The notes under the pieces are model-generated. The model searched no databases. It was not told where the DNA came from and saw only the letters and a list, made by a program, of their open reading frames with translations. Of a stretch of DNA of 64,000 bases, positions 15,029 through 24,509 are shown in pieces. The stretch comes from Marisediminitalea lipolytica. GTDB lineage: Bacteria; Pseudomonadota; Gammaproteobacteria; Enterobacterales; Alteromonadaceae. The stretch lies in contig NZ_MJIC01000006.1 in the NCBI RefSeq assembly GCF_001758465.1, positions 1-64,000 of the forward strand. The letters run 5' to 3'. A program made the translations under genes and the position numbers. Numbering within the stretch: the first letter of the stretch is position 1; each line of letters opens with the position of its first letter.

Positions 15029-15168
15029 GCGGTTGTCAAGCAAACGAGAAACTTTAACCATTGTTTACATGTTGGCAGCGGTGAATTTTAGCTGGTAGGG
15101 CGGCGGGAGTTGCTATTATGCGTGCTGCGTAGGATGATGACAGACAGATTCACTAACCGTTTATTGTT

Positions 15169-15633
15169 ATGCTAAAAATTTGGGTCGATGCCGATGCCTG
15201 TCCGGTAGTTATTAAGGAAATTATCTTTCGGGCGGCCAACCGCACTAAAACCGAGGTGACACTCATCGCCAATCAGTACATTCGCACGCCGCCCTCTAAG
15301 TTTATAAACAGCATTCAGGTGCCCAAAGGTTTTGATGTGGCCGATAACGAAATTGTTCAGCGTTGCCAGGCCGGTGATTTAGTGATCACCAGTGATATTC
15401 CGCTGGCCGATGAAGTTATCACTAAAGGCGCACAGGCATTGAGTCCCCGCGGCGAGCTATTTACCCGTGAGAACATAAAATCGCGCCTCAATATCCGCGA
15501 TTTTATGGACACCCTGCGCAGCAGTGGCGTACAAACAGGGGGGCCGCCAGCGTTGGGACCAAGCGAAAAACAAGCATTTGGAAATGAGCTGGACAAGTGG
15601 CTGGTCTATAAACAACGACAATCCCAGGATTAA
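15169..15633 (+). CDS. yaiI: YaiI/YqxD-family protein (UPF0178)
   Basis: This 154-residue protein has the UPF0178 N-terminus [16 protein letters not shown], with the acidic DADA cluster resembling PIN/NYN-like nucleases, and [16 protein letters not shown] in the middle. The C-terminus carries the usual NELDKWL. The biological role is unproven; a nuclease-like function is suggested only from the fold. A short membrane-protein gene begins 14 bp downstream. Confidence 0.88.
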   Translation: MLKIWVDADACPVVIKEIIFRAANRTKTEVTLIANQYIRTPPSKFINSIQVPKGFDVADNEIVQRCQAGDLVITSDIPLADEVITKGAQALSPRGELFTRENIKSRLNIRDFMDTLRSSGVQTGGPPALGPSEKQAFGNELDKWLVYKQRQSQD

Positions 15634-15647
15634 CCAAAACATTAACC

Positions 15648-15896
15648 ATGCACATGCCGATAAAAAAATGGCTGCGACAATATGCCGTGGCGCTGCCGGT
15701 GTTAACCGGTATTTTTACCCTTTCTCAATACAGCAAAGGTTACACGCTGACCGATGCGGTTGAGTTTGCCTTATACTGGGCGCTGGTTACGCTGGCCATA
15801 TTTGCTGTGAGCCGGGCCTGGAACTTTCACCGGCATCAATACTGCGGTTTGTGCAAGGATTTACCGGCAGCACCGAGCGATGATAAATCCAACTGA
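15648..15896 (+). CDS. Small hypothetical membrane protein
   Basis: This 82-residue protein has two hydrophobic segments (about 10-27 and 36-56) and a cytoplasmic tail with a cysteine pair C66 and C69 (CGLC) that could bind metal or form a disulfide. ATG 15648 lacks a strong ribosome binding site; ATG 15654 is an alternative. It overlaps the following acetyltransferase gene by 17 bp and follows yaiI closely, suggesting one transcript. Confidence 0.5.
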   Translation: MHMPIKKWLRQYAVALPVLTGIFTLSQYSKGYTLTDAVEFALYWALVTLAIFAVSRAWNFHRHQYCGLCKDLPAAPSDDKSN

Positions 15897-16410
15897 ACTG
15901 AAGCTGGTGAAACCGGCAATGACCTGGCAGGCCTCCTATCAGCGTTATATCGAAGAACTTGGCGACGAAGAGCGCTACCCGTTTCCTATGGACTTTGACC
16001 ATCGGGATTTCGCCGCGATGCTACAAAAAATCGCTGACTTTGCCGCCGGTGTTAATCTGCCGGCAGGCTATGTGCCCAGTACCACTTTGTGGCTGGTCTG
16101 TGGAGCCAAATTGCTTGCGGTGGCGAATATTCGCCATTATCTGAATGACGACTTACGTTTTGCCGGTGGCCATATCGGGCTGGGTGTGCGGCCTTCTGCC
16201 AGAGGCCATTCACTGGGGAGTTATCTGCTTGGGGAGGCGGTGAAATATGCCCGGCAACTGGGTATTGGTGATGTACATGTGCATTGTTATCACAATAATC
16301 TGGCTTCGGCGGGCATGATCAAGCGCTGCGGCGGACAGCTGGAAAGTGAAGTTGCCCTTGATGATTCAGCAAAGGGGCAGATTGTTCATCGCTATATTAT
16401 TGGCGAATAA
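15880..16410 (+). CDS. GNAT-family N-acetyltransferase
   Basis: This 176-residue protein has the GNAT core from about residue 60: ANIRHYLN, then GGHIGLGVRPSARGHSLGSY, with RGHSLG as the acetyl-CoA pyrophosphate loop, and CYHNNLASAGMIKRCGG near the end. The N-terminal half includes LVKPAMTWQASYQRYIEEL. The layout matches 'predicted acetyltransferase' relatives of COG3981. Substrate unknown. An upstream overlap with the small membrane-protein gene supports co-transcription. Confidence 0.85.
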   Translation: MINPTELKLVKPAMTWQASYQRYIEELGDEERYPFPMDFDHRDFAAMLQKIADFAAGVNLPAGYVPSTTLWLVCGAKLLAVANIRHYLNDDLRFAGGHIGLGVRPSARGHSLGSYLLGEAVKYARQLGIGDVHVHCYHNNLASAGMIKRCGGQLESEVALDDSAKGQIVHRYIIGE

Positions 16411-16411
16411 G

Positions 16412-16437
16412 CAAAAAAGGCCGCTTACTGCGCGGCC
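16412..16437 (-). terminator. Rho-independent terminator for the Spy-like gene
   Basis: On the minus strand GGCCGCGC-AGTAAGC-GGCC forms a GC-rich hairpin and is followed by TTTTTT. It lies about 37 bp after the end of the Spy/CpxP-like gene and just after the convergent acetyltransferase gene. Confidence 0.7.
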
Positions 16438-16473
16438 AACAGGTTGGGGGATAGCTAACCGGATCACTACTGC

Positions 16474-16881
16474 TTAGCGAGTCCCAGCGTCCTCTGAAAG
16501 GGGGCTTTTATCACCGCGCCCGCCTTTGCGTTCTTTATGACCCCCTTTGTGAAACAGGCGGTCGCCGCCACGTTGCTTACGGTGCTTCATCATCATTTCG
16601 AGAATGGTGTTTTTTTGTTCGTCGGTAAACACCGACCAGAATTCAGCCCGCAGCGCCTGTTGTTTTTCTTTAAGCGCTTTCAGTTGGCTTTTCTGGGCTT
16701 CAGTTAGTTCCAGCTTTTCGGCCATCCTTTCCAGCATGGGCGGGAGTAAAGGCAGAGCGTCTTCGCTCTGTTGGGTTTTGGTTACACTGGCGTTGGCGGC
16801 CAGCGCAACACCGCTGATCCCTGCGCCGGTTATCATGGCAGCACAGGCAATAACACTCAGTTTTTTGAATACAGAATTCAT
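16474..16881 (-). CDS. Spy/CpxP-family periplasmic protein with a His/Lys/Gly-rich tail
   Basis: This 135-residue protein has a Sec signal peptide (cleavage likely near residue 29) and two LTxxQ-type motifs, LTEAQ (59-63) and FTDEQ (85-89), as in Spy and CpxP. The C-terminal 35 residues are unusual: rich in His, Lys, Arg and Gly (LFHKGGHKERKGGRGDK) and could bind metals or anions. It is transcribed away from CpxRA, matching a stress-induced partner that feeds back on CpxA. ATG 16881 follows AGGAG; an upstream ATG at 16920 would give a poor signal peptide. Confidence 0.85.
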   Translation of the reverse strand: MNSVFKKLSVIACAAMITGAGISGVALAANASVTKTQQSEDALPLLPPMLERMAEKLELTEAQKSQLKALKEKQQALRAEFWSVFTDEQKNTILEMMMKHRKQRGGDRLFHKGGHKERKGGRGDKSPLSEDAGTR

Positions 16882-17024
16882 CAGGTTCTCCTGGTTATAT
16901 GACTTCCTCTGTTGAGGCAATTTAAGTGTATGCGTTTAAAAGTCAGCTAACGTTAAGAAATGCAAATGTACTGTGAACATACGAAAAGTAAGGCATTATT
17001 ATGCGCAGGAAAAGGTGTTCATAA

Positions 17025-17729
17025 ATGACGATATTATTAATTGAAGACGATAAAGGCCTGGCGGAGTTGCTTAGTGAGTTTCTTGGCATGTCAGGTTACA
17101 AAGTGGTGCACCGTGCCGATGGCGAGTCTGGTCTTAACGCCGCATTACACTACGATAATATTGACTTAATATTACTGGACGTCATGTTGCCCAAACTGAA
17201 CGGGTTGGATGTGCTTAAGGTGTTGCGTCAGCACAGTGAGATCCCGGTATTAATGCTCACGGCCAGGGGAGATGACCTGGATAAAGTACTGGGGCTCGAG
17301 CTGGGCGCAGATGATTACCTGGCCAAACCTTTTAACGATCGTGAGTTGCTGGCCCGTATCCGGGCAATCATGCGGCGTACTCAGGAGCGTCCAGTGGCCG
17401 ATGAAAAACTCCCGGCCAACAGCCAGCAAAAGCAGTTGATACTTGGCGATGTGTGTCTGGATTTAATGCGCCTAGAAGCCCATTGTCATCAGCAGGCACT
17501 GGAATTAACCGGTAGTGAATTCGCTATTCTTAAACAACTGGGTCTGGCCCCCGGTGAACTCATTACCAAGGAAGTGTTGTCTCAAAAATGTCTGGGGCGG
17601 CGCTTGCAGGCCTTTGATCGCAGTATCGATACCCATATCAGTAACGTGCGTAAAAAGCTGGCCGCAGTAGGCTCAACTTGCGAGATTAAGAGCCAGCGTG
17701 GCAGAGGCTACGGAATATTCAGCGGATGA
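17025..17729 (+). CDS. cpxR: CpxR-like OmpR-family response regulator
   Basis: This 234-residue protein has a receiver domain with acidic pocket D8/D9, phosphoacceptor D52, T79 and K101, followed by a winged-helix DNA-binding domain (about 130-234). The C-terminal segment LGRRLQAFDRSIDTHISNVRKKL is distinctive of CpxR. It should activate envelope-stress genes, including the divergent Spy-like gene. It overlaps the kinase gene by 4 bp. Confidence 0.88.
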   Translation: MTILLIEDDKGLAELLSEFLGMSGYKVVHRADGESGLNAALHYDNIDLILLDVMLPKLNGLDVLKVLRQHSEIPVLMLTARGDDLDKVLGLELGADDYLAKPFNDRELLARIRAIMRRTQERPVADEKLPANSQQKQLILGDVCLDLMRLEAHCHQQALELTGSEFAILKQLGLAPGELITKEVLSQKCLGRRLQAFDRSIDTHISNVRKKLAAVGSTCEIKSQRGRGYGIFSG

Positions 17730-19150
17730 TCAGCCCCATTCGTAACTTTAATCTGAAGGTGCTCGGTTGGTTTTGGCTCACACTGTTGGTGTCTGTGCTC
17801 TCTATCGCCATTCCGGCGGTGCTTATTCAACAGTTTTCAGCTGTTAACCACCTGCATGGCCGTGATCGTGAAATCATTAATGTCATGACCAACCGCATCG
17901 ATGAAATGATTATTTCCAATGAGGGTAATCTGGAACACTTAAGCCAAAGAATAGCCGATAACGATGGGCCTATGCCGTTTCAGTGGTTTGTCATCGACAG
18001 TGAACTTAATATCGTCCTGAGCAGTGCGCCGATTCGTAAAGCGCTTAGGGAGCGCCTTGGCAAACCGCGGTTCTGGTATTTTTTACAGAGTGACCACCTG
18101 CGCGATATTAATCTTGAGTGGACACGTATGCTCGGCCCCAGCGCTATACCTTCACGACCTGACTGGAAGCTTGTTTTGTGGCGACCGGAGCGTCCAAAAC
18201 CCATGGAAATCTTTCGCACTATGCCCTGGTGGAGCATCCTGGCCATATTTGTAGTGGTAACCAGTGTCATGAGCTATTTACTGGTGCGCTCGATTGCCCA
18301 GCCGCTGAATCGATTGGGGCAGGCATTTAACGCCGTAGGGAATGGCCAGCTTACGCATAAGGTGGATGTGTCAAACCGAAACAGTCGTGATAATCGTTTT
18401 GCTGCTAATGCTCAGTTTCTGCGCTTGTTTGAACAATTTAATGAGATGACGGCCCGCATTGCCGCGCTTATTCAACATCAAAAGCGCCAGAGTGCGGATA
18501 TTTCCCATGAGCTCAGAACGCCACTTACCCGTCTGCAGATGACCCTGGCGCTGGTTCGCAATAAGTCCCGGGATGAGGCGATTCAGCCGCTGTTGGAACG
18601 GGCCGAAAAGGAAAGTGAGCTGCTTAATTTACATATTCAGCGCCTCAGCGATCTCACCACTATGGAAGCCCATGCCATTCAACAGGGTAAGCAGCGATTA
18701 ACCACACAGCAGTTGCTCAGCGATCTCTGCGAGGATGCCGCGTTTGAAGCCAGACAAATGGGTATTGCCTGGCAACATTCCCTGTGCCCGGCAACGCTGG
18801 ACGTGTTTGAAGAGCCGTTTGTTACGGCCATTGAGAATGTTGTTCGCAATGCATTTAAGTACGCCAGCGCAACGGTAAATTTACGCTGTGAGTGCGAGGG
18901 TGAATGGTTTAAAGTGATTATTTGCGACGACGGCCCTGGTGTGGCAAGTGAGGAGCTGGCCAGGCTCACCAAGGCTTTTTATCGTACCGACAGTGCCCGT
19001 AACAGTGACACCGGCGGTTTGGGGTTAGGGCTGGCTATTGCCGCAGAAGCCATGCGCCTGAACGAAGGCGGTATCCATTTTGCCCTGGCTAAGCCTCATG
19101 GCCTGCGTGTAACCTTGCAATTCCGGCTGGCGGTGTCGGCTATGCCGTGA
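17726..19150 (+). CDS. cpxA: CpxA-like sensor histidine kinase
   Basis: This 474-residue protein has two membrane helices (about residues 12-35 and 170-192) around a periplasmic sensor domain, then HAMP, an H-box SADISHELRTPLTRLQ with H261, and the ATPase domain (N box ENVVRNAFKYA, G1 DDGPGV, G2 GGLGLGLAI). Together with the upstream regulator this is a CpxAR-type envelope-stress pair. The 4-bp ATGA overlap indicates tight co-translation. Confidence 0.9.
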   Translation: MISPIRNFNLKVLGWFWLTLLVSVLSIAIPAVLIQQFSAVNHLHGRDREIINVMTNRIDEMIISNEGNLEHLSQRIADNDGPMPFQWFVIDSELNIVLSSAPIRKALRERLGKPRFWYFLQSDHLRDINLEWTRMLGPSAIPSRPDWKLVLWRPERPKPMEIFRTMPWWSILAIFVVVTSVMSYLLVRSIAQPLNRLGQAFNAVGNGQLTHKVDVSNRNSRDNRFAANAQFLRLFEQFNEMTARIAALIQHQKRQSADISHELRTPLTRLQMTLALVRNKSRDEAIQPLLERAEKESELLNLHIQRLSDLTTMEAHAIQQGKQRLTTQQLLSDLCEDAAFEARQMGIAWQHSLCPATLDVFEEPFVTAIENVVRNAFKYASATVNLRCECEGEWFKVIICDDGPGVASEELARLTKAFYRTDSARNSDTGGLGLGLAIAAEAMRLNEGGIHFALAKPHGLRVTLQFRLAVSAMP

Positions 19151-19153
19151 GCA

Positions 19154-19804
19154 TTATTTGCCGTCGATATAAAACTCATCGTGAAACGTATAGGCCAGAC
19201 CGGGAAAGTAAATAATCAGAATGGTCATGGTCATACCGTTCAGCATACCTTCCGGAAATAACAGCAGAGGGATCAGGATAAGGTAATTGTCCTTAACCAC
19301 GGACCAGGTGTATACATCATCCAGTACATAATAACCGCTCATTAACGCTATTTTTAGCGCGATTGCCATGGCACCGGGAATGAATGCGCACAGAAATACA
19401 TAAATAAACAGGTTTCTGGGCAGCTTGTGAAACGCCAGCATAAACAGCATATAGCTAAAAGCGATAGGCGCGGCAATGCCAAGCAAACCATTAACGCCAA
19501 ACATAGCCCAGCTTTCTTTACCTATGGCGGTAGCACCAATTAAGGCCAGCGTGGCGGCCAACATTGAGTAACGAAAGCCAAGGGTCAGCGCAAGTGCAAC
19601 CAGCCACATAAAGTGCACGCTGGGACTGGGACCGCCTGGGACGCTGGCACGAAAAATCCATAAAAAGAACACCGCTGCGGCGCAGCCAAATAACATGTGT
19701 TGCTTTTGTTTACTGGCCAGAAACTCCGGCCAGTGGATGTTCTTTGCCACACCCAGTAGCAGAAACGCGTATAACGCAAGGCCGACTAATTGCAGAGTCG
19801 TCAT
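19154..19804 (-). CDS. CbiM-like (COG3235-type) membrane protein
   Basis: This 216-residue protein has about six membrane helices and resembles the energy-coupling-factor permease CbiM/COG3235 group, with GGPSPSVHFMWL, FGVNGLLGIAAPIAF and FPEGMLNGMTMTI. Bona fide CbiM starts with a metal-binding His motif near its N-terminus; here the histidine is in the first loop instead, and no CbiN, CbiQ or CbiO genes are nearby. Transport of cobalt or nickel is therefore only a possibility. It ends 4 bp from the end of cpxA, transcribed towards it. Confidence 0.6.
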   Translation of the reverse strand: MTTLQLVGLALYAFLLLGVAKNIHWPEFLASKQKQHMLFGCAAAVFFLWIFRASVPGGPSPSVHFMWLVALALTLGFRYSMLAATLALIGATAIGKESWAMFGVNGLLGIAAPIAFSYMLFMLAFHKLPRNLFIYVFLCAFIPGAMAIALKIALMSGYYVLDDVYTWSVVKDNYLILIPLLLFPEGMLNGMTMTILIIYFPGLAYTFHDEFYIDGK

Positions 19805-19807
19805 GAA

Positions 19808-20617
19808 TTACACCTCGTAAGTGGCCCATATGGGAGCATGATCAGAGGGTTTTTCGATACCGCGAAGTTCATAATCTATACCAGAGTCCTTGAGCTTATC
19901 ATGCATAGAGGCAGTAGCCAGGATCAGATCAATTCGCAGACCACGGTTGTCATTAAAGCCCTTAGAGCGATAGTCAAACCAGCTGAACTGGTCGTCGCAG
20001 TCCGGGTGCTGACTGCGGAAACTGTCATATAAACCCCAGTCCATCAGCGTGTTTAACCATTCACGCTCTTCCGGTAAAAATGAGCATTTACCGGTGCGTA
20101 GCCAGCGCTTGCGGTTGTCATCGCCAATGCCAATGTCATTGTCGGTATGAGAAATGTTCATATCGCCCATAATGACGACGTTATCCTGGGGCGTGTGCGC
20201 TGTGGTGACATAAGTCATCAGGTCGGCATAAAACTTTTGCTTGGCCGGAAATTTGGTTTCGTGGCTGCGGTTTTCACCCTGCGGAAAATACCCGTTTAAC
20301 AGAGTGACTGGCTGGCCTTTGTCGTCTTCAAGGGTAACCATGATCATTCTGCGCTGGGCGTCATCGGCATCGGTCGGAAAACCATACTGCACGTTTACCG
20401 GCGCCTTTTTGGTGAGAAAAGCCACACCATAATGGCCTTTCTGGCCGTGAAAAAATACGTGGTAACCCAGTGCCTCAACGTCGGCCACTGGAAACTGAGG
20501 GTTGTCGACTTTAATTTCCTGCAGGCCAACCACATCGGGCTGATGCTTTTCGATGAGCGCCGTGAGTTGATGAATACGGGCGCGGATACCATTAATGTTA
20601 AAGGAGATTACTTTCAT
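19808..20617 (-). CDS. xthA: Exodeoxyribonuclease III
   Basis: This 269-residue protein is a complete exonuclease [21 protein letters not shown], the catalytic LQEIK with its metal-binding glutamate, GDMNISHTD, and the C-terminal SDHAPIWA with the general-base histidine. The enzyme cleaves abasic sites and removes 3' blocking groups in base excision repair. ATG 20617 is preferred over the in-frame ATG 20626, since the family starts MKVISFN. Confidence 0.93.
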   Translation of the reverse strand: MKVISFNINGIRARIHQLTALIEKHQPDVVGLQEIKVDNPQFPVADVEALGYHVFFHGQKGHYGVAFLTKKAPVNVQYGFPTDADDAQRRMIMVTLEDDKGQPVTLLNGYFPQGENRSHETKFPAKQKFYADLMTYVTTAHTPQDNVVIMGDMNISHTDNDIGIGDDNRKRWLRTGKCSFLPEEREWLNTLMDWGLYDSFRSQHPDCDDQFSWFDYRSKGFNDNRGLRIDLILATASMHDKLKDSGIDYELRGIEKPSDHAPIWATYEV

Positions 20618-20758
20618 TGAATTCAACAGTCGATAAGTCTTTTATGCCCGGCATAGTAACAGAAACCCACGCAGAGCTTAACCGCTTGGTATACTCTGGC
20701 TTACAAATTGTCAGAAACAGGTATAATCGGCCAACATTTAACACAGCATAACGATACC

Positions 20759-21130
20759 ATGAGCGAACAAGCACAACACGAAAGCCAGTTACCAGCCCGC
20801 GAGCGCGCAGAACTACTAATAGACAGAGTACTGGAAAACCAGTTCATCTGGGGATTAATGGGCACAGAAGGCTGGGTTATGGTCGACAGCGAAACCCAAA
20901 CCTGTCTGCCATTGTGGCCCGATGAAGCCAGTGTGGCGTTTTGGCAGCGTAAAGACCTGCCAGACAGTAAGCCACAGGCTATTCCGTTACAGGAATTTAC
21001 CGCCACCTGGTTGCCGGGACTTAAGAAAAACCAGATTGCAGTGATGTTGTTTCCGTCAGGCTCGCTTCGCGAGGGTATCGTTACATCTGCCGATGAATTA
21101 CTTTTACAGTTAGCCGATGACAACGAGTAA
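20759..21130 (+). CDS. DUF2750 family protein
   Basis: This 123-residue protein fits the DUF2750 family: ENQFIWGLMGTEGWVMVDSE, then TCLPLWPDEASVAFW and the C-terminal AVMLFPSGSLREGIVTSADE. The family is widespread and of unknown function. ATG 20759 starts the conserved part; a longer frame from 20708 reads as noise. It overlaps the CsdE/SufE gene by 14 bp, so the two genes are co-translated. Confidence 0.85.
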   Translation: MSEQAQHESQLPARERAELLIDRVLENQFIWGLMGTEGWVMVDSETQTCLPLWPDEASVAFWQRKDLPDSKPQAIPLQEFTATWLPGLKKNQIAVMLFPSGSLREGIVTSADELLLQLADDNE

Positions 21131-21524
21131 TACGCCGCTGGCGGACCAGCTTACCAACACCCGTGGTTGGGATAACCTGCTGCGACAGCTTATGCTGGCA
21201 GGCAAAGCGCTGGAGCCACTGCCGGCAGAACAGCGCAGTGAGGAAACGGAAGTAAAAGGTTGCCAAAGCCGGGTGTGGCTGCGCGTTAGCGTTGTAGATA
21301 ACCAACTGGTAATGCAAGCCTGGTCAGACAGTAAGATATTGCGTGGTGTACTGGCGGTGATCCAGGAAAAAGTCCGGCAACTCACCAAGCCAGCGCTTAG
21401 TGAGTTTGACTTTTCCAGCTGGTTTGAGGCAGTGCAGCTGCAACGTTATCTCAGTCAGTCCCGGGCGAACGGCATTAACGAGGTAATAAAACAGTTACGT
21501 GTCCAGTCTGAGCAGCCGGGCTAA
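21117..21524 (+). CDS. csdE: SufE/CsdE-family sulfur acceptor protein
   Basis: This 135-residue protein is a SufE-fold sulfur acceptor: EVKGCQSRVWL places the active cysteine at C49, and ILRGVLAVIQEK and the C-terminal LSQSRANGINEVIKQL are typical. It accepts persulfide from a cysteine desulfurase and passes it on. Without a linked suf or csdA gene, CsdE versus SufE cannot be decided. It overlaps the DUF2750 gene and ends against a convergent gene. Confidence 0.85.
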   Translation: MTTSNTPLADQLTNTRGWDNLLRQLMLAGKALEPLPAEQRSEETEVKGCQSRVWLRVSVVDNQLVMQAWSDSKILRGVLAVIQEKVRQLTKPALSEFDFSSWFEAVQLQRYLSQSRANGINEVIKQLRVQSEQPG

Positions 21525-21971
21525 TTAAATCGGCTCGGCTTGTTGGGGCAGGGTGAGAAACGCCCGGTCTATGCACGCCATGGTTGGCGATGATAAATCA
21601 CACCGGTAGGGTAGCAGCGACGCCATCAGACTGACCTTGGCCGGATTATCCTGATAGCTGTGCCAGCAAGCATGGGTGTACAACATGCCCTGGACCAGAA
21701 AGGGCAGGCTATCGGCCCGCTGCAAAAATGTGGTTATCGGGGTTATAAAGTCAGTACCACTGTGAGCTGATAGTCGTTTCAGTACCTGAATTCCCTCGTT
21801 TTGCTCATCATCGATACGTTGTTCACGCCCCTGAGAAACACTGGTTACGGCCTGGCCTAAGCCCTGGCATAACGCCATTAAATCATGAGACGGAATACGC
21901 GACTGCGCGGTTGCTGGCAGAGCAGCAAAGGCAATGATTATAACGGCTGCGCATTTCGTTAACGTTTTCAT
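21525..21971 (-). CDS. Hypothetical exported protein
   Basis: This 148-residue protein has a Sec signal peptide (KCAAVIIIAFAALPATAQS, cleavage near residue 22). The mature part holds four cysteines (CQGLG, ACWHS, CDLS and MACID), consistent with periplasmic disulfides, and a helical central region. No family is recognised. Its last base abuts the convergent csdE gene. Confidence 0.6.
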   Translation of the reverse strand: MKTLTKCAAVIIIAFAALPATAQSRIPSHDLMALCQGLGQAVTSVSQGREQRIDDEQNEGIQVLKRLSAHSGTDFITPITTFLQRADSLPFLVQGMLYTHACWHSYQDNPAKVSLMASLLPYRCDLSSPTMACIDRAFLTLPQQAEPI

Positions 21972-22026
21972 TATCCGGGCTCTGTGGGAACTGATAACGC
22001 TTATACGGTAACAACGCTAAAACTGA

Positions 22027-23256
22027 TTAGCGGTTTTTTGCTTCGATCCACTGACTCATAAATTGTGACGAACGCAGGCTGTGGTGCCACAACAAACTTT
22101 GCATAAACAATCCCTGCCGGTAAGCCGTTATTTGTGGCATCGTAGTGGCGATTTTGTCGAATAACTGGCCCACCGCCGTTGTCTGACTTTGCTGGTAGCT
22201 TTTGGCCTGTTGCCGGGCTTTGTTGCTGGCCTGTTGCCAGAGGCCCTCAGATTGGTAGAGCTGTACGGCATTTTGCGCAAAGGAAGACGGATCAGCGGCA
22301 TCTACCACAGCCCCGGGCCAGTCGTTTTCATTAGCTATGCCTTCAGCGCCAATAGCCGTGGTGACACTTGGGGTAGCGTGTTGCATGGCCGTAAGCAGTT
22401 TGCCTTTGATGCCGGCACCAAAGCGCAGTGGGGCCAGGCATACTCTGGCTGCTCCCATCTCTGTCTGAATATCATCTACCCAGCCTTTAATAATAAAACC
22501 TTGTTTAGCGTTGTGGAGCTGGGTGGCCTTTTTCGGTGGGTAGGCACCGTAAATATGTAATTCTGCCTCAGGTAAGACCGAACGAATGGATGGCCATAAC
22601 TGTTTTAACTGTAATACCGCGTCCCAGTTGGGGGCGTGGCGAAAATTACCCACGGTAATAAAATGTTGGCGCTGGTTAAATGGCAGTGTTTCCTGGGTAA
22701 TGGCTATGGGCTGCTGAAGTGGAAATAGATGTAGTTGCTGTGCTGACACCTGATAGTAATTGGTCAGCAACTCATATTCGGCAGCGGAAATAATTAAGCT
22801 AAGATCTGAGCGCAAAATCGCGGCAATTTCACGCTGGGCGAATGCATTGTTGAGCTGAGCATCGCTGGCACGCATACCTTGTTTTACGGCTTCATGCCGG
22901 GCATGACGTAAACTGTGTAAATCCTCGGTATTGAGAATATGCATTGCCTGAGGGAAAGCTTTGCGTACTCTGGCTGAGAACTGCTCTTCGGTCATAAAGC
23001 GGTCAAAAACCACGATGTCAGGCTTTAACCCGGCGATAAAATCGTCAAAGCTTTTGTCGTTTAGGGCAATGGTATGTAACGTGCAGATGCGGCTGATATC
23101 GGGGTCGGTATGGGCACTTTCGGCCGCGGCAGTGGCAAAATGCACGGTATAGTTGTGAGCGTTAAAATGTGTCAGCAGGGCAGCCATGTTTTGCCCGGCG
23201 GCGGAAGATTTTGATTCCGGCCAAACCGCACCAATTACTAACACCTTTGCTGTCAT
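22027..23256 (-). CDS. Glycosyltransferase (GT-B, GT4-like)
   Basis: This 409-residue protein has the two-domain GT-B layout. The C-terminal domain shows HAPNWDAVLQLKQLWPSIRS, ELHIYGAYPPKK and CLAPLRFGAGIKGKLLTAMQ with ATPSVTTAIGAEGI, the sugar-nucleotide binding region of family 4-type enzymes. The donor and acceptor are unknown. It stands alone, divergent from the dehydrogenase gene, and is not in a recognisable polysaccharide cluster. Confidence 0.82.
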   Translation of the reverse strand: MTAKVLVIGAVWPESKSSAAGQNMAALLTHFNAHNYTVHFATAAAESAHTDPDISRICTLHTIALNDKSFDDFIAGLKPDIVVFDRFMTEEQFSARVRKAFPQAMHILNTEDLHSLRHARHEAVKQGMRASDAQLNNAFAQREIAAILRSDLSLIISAAEYELLTNYYQVSAQQLHLFPLQQPIAITQETLPFNQRQHFITVGNFRHAPNWDAVLQLKQLWPSIRSVLPEAELHIYGAYPPKKATQLHNAKQGFIIKGWVDDIQTEMGAARVCLAPLRFGAGIKGKLLTAMQHATPSVTTAIGAEGIANENDWPGAVVDAADPSSFAQNAVQLYQSEGLWQQASNKARQQAKSYQQSQTTAVGQLFDKIATTMPQITAYRQGLFMQSLLWHHSLRSSQFMSQWIEAKNR

Positions 23257-23360
23257 ACTCTTGCCCGTTTAAAAAAGTACGCAATATATCATGGCTTATC
23301 ATTGAGTGGGGAGCAAAGTCAGCTACCATGAGAACTGATTTAAAGGCAGGGACCCCGTGC

Positions 23361-24395
23361 ATGACAGAGTATCGCCATCTTATTGTTGGAAGCGGACTGA
23401 TTGGCTGTTTCCTTGGCAGTTTAATCGGCCAGCGGGCTCAGGTCGGTTTTGTTGGGCGCGAGCCATGGCTTACACGTTTAACACAAGGCGTCACGTTAAC
23501 CGATTACGCCGGTCATGAGCAGGCGTACCAAGCGGCTGAAAACCAGTGCAGTACTGTTATTCCAAACCTTATTACCCGCACAGTGGTGTGGCTTACGGTT
23601 AAAAATACGGCTCTTGAAAGTACCTTAAAGGCGTTGCAAAGCAAGCTGGGCGAGCACTGTGTGGTTATTTGTTGCCAAAATGGTCTGGGCGCGCCGGACA
23701 TGGCCCGCCGTTATTTACCTGCGGTAACGCTGTTACAGGCTATAGTTGGGTGTAATGTGGTCTGGGACGCGACCCGTTGTTCCTTGCATAAAGCCACCCA
23801 AGGAGGAATGTATATTGAGCAGCCTCACCACTTTGAACCTACACTTAACCAGGCTCTGCAGAACATTGCCCATCCGTTACTGACCGTGAGCTTGCGCCAC
23901 GATATACAAGCCATTGCCTGGGCAAAACTACAACTCAACCTGGCCAACAGTATTAACACCATTGTTAATCAGCCAGTAAAAACGATGCTGCTGGATAAAG
24001 CCTGTCGCGAGGTGATTGCCTTACTTATGGATGAGTTACTGGCAGTCGCTGCTGCTCGTGGGATAAGATTACCCCGCCTGACCCGGCTCCCGGCGCGCTG
24101 GTTACCAGTATTATTGCGGTTACCCACCTGGTTGTTTCGACGGCTGGCCAGTGCGATGTTGCATATCGATGATAATGCCCGTTCGTCGATGTGGTGGGAT
24201 ATAGCGCAGGGTAAGCAAACCGAAATTGATTATCTGAACGGGGCGCTTAACCATTATGCCGGACAAGTGAGGCTGTCCTGCCCGTTAAATAACAAGGTAA
24301 CAGCACTGGTAAAGGCACTTGAAGCGGCTAAATCAGACGAATCCCGTGGGATTTTAGACGGGAAGACTTTGAAATATCGACTACACTTGAAATAA
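23361..24395 (+). CDS. Ketopantoate reductase (PanE/ApbA) family protein
   Basis: This 344-residue protein starts with the dinucleotide-binding strand HLIVGSGLIGCFLGSLI. CQNGLGAP matches the catalytic N-terminal domain and AWAKLQLNLANSINTI the helical domain with the catalytic lysine. This is the family of 2-dehydropantoate 2-reductase. Whether it is the true panE cannot be decided, as many paralogues exist. ATG 23361 is chosen because the preceding 64 codons of open frame do not resemble the family. Confidence 0.8.
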   Translation: MTEYRHLIVGSGLIGCFLGSLIGQRAQVGFVGREPWLTRLTQGVTLTDYAGHEQAYQAAENQCSTVIPNLITRTVVWLTVKNTALESTLKALQSKLGEHCVVICCQNGLGAPDMARRYLPAVTLLQAIVGCNVVWDATRCSLHKATQGGMYIEQPHHFEPTLNQALQNIAHPLLTVSLRHDIQAIAWAKLQLNLANSINTIVNQPVKTMLLDKACREVIALLMDELLAVAAARGIRLPRLTRLPARWLPVLLRLPTWLFRRLASAMLHIDDNARSSMWWDIAQGKQTEIDYLNGALNHYAGQVRLSCPLNNKVTALVKALEAAKSDESRGILDGKTLKYRLHLK

Positions 24396-24509
24396 TCCAT
24401 TAATTATATGGCGGATACGGCCGTGATACGCTATACCACTAGCGGAGAGGGTAGTAAATGTTGTGAATGATAGTGAAGAATGGATTGCTCTCGCAGCAGA
24501 GGCTTAATT

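Noticed and set aside
16882-17024. CpxR binding box between the Spy-like gene and cpxR
   Set aside because: I looked for GTAAA repeats at suitable spacing and found no convincing pair, so I do not annotate one.
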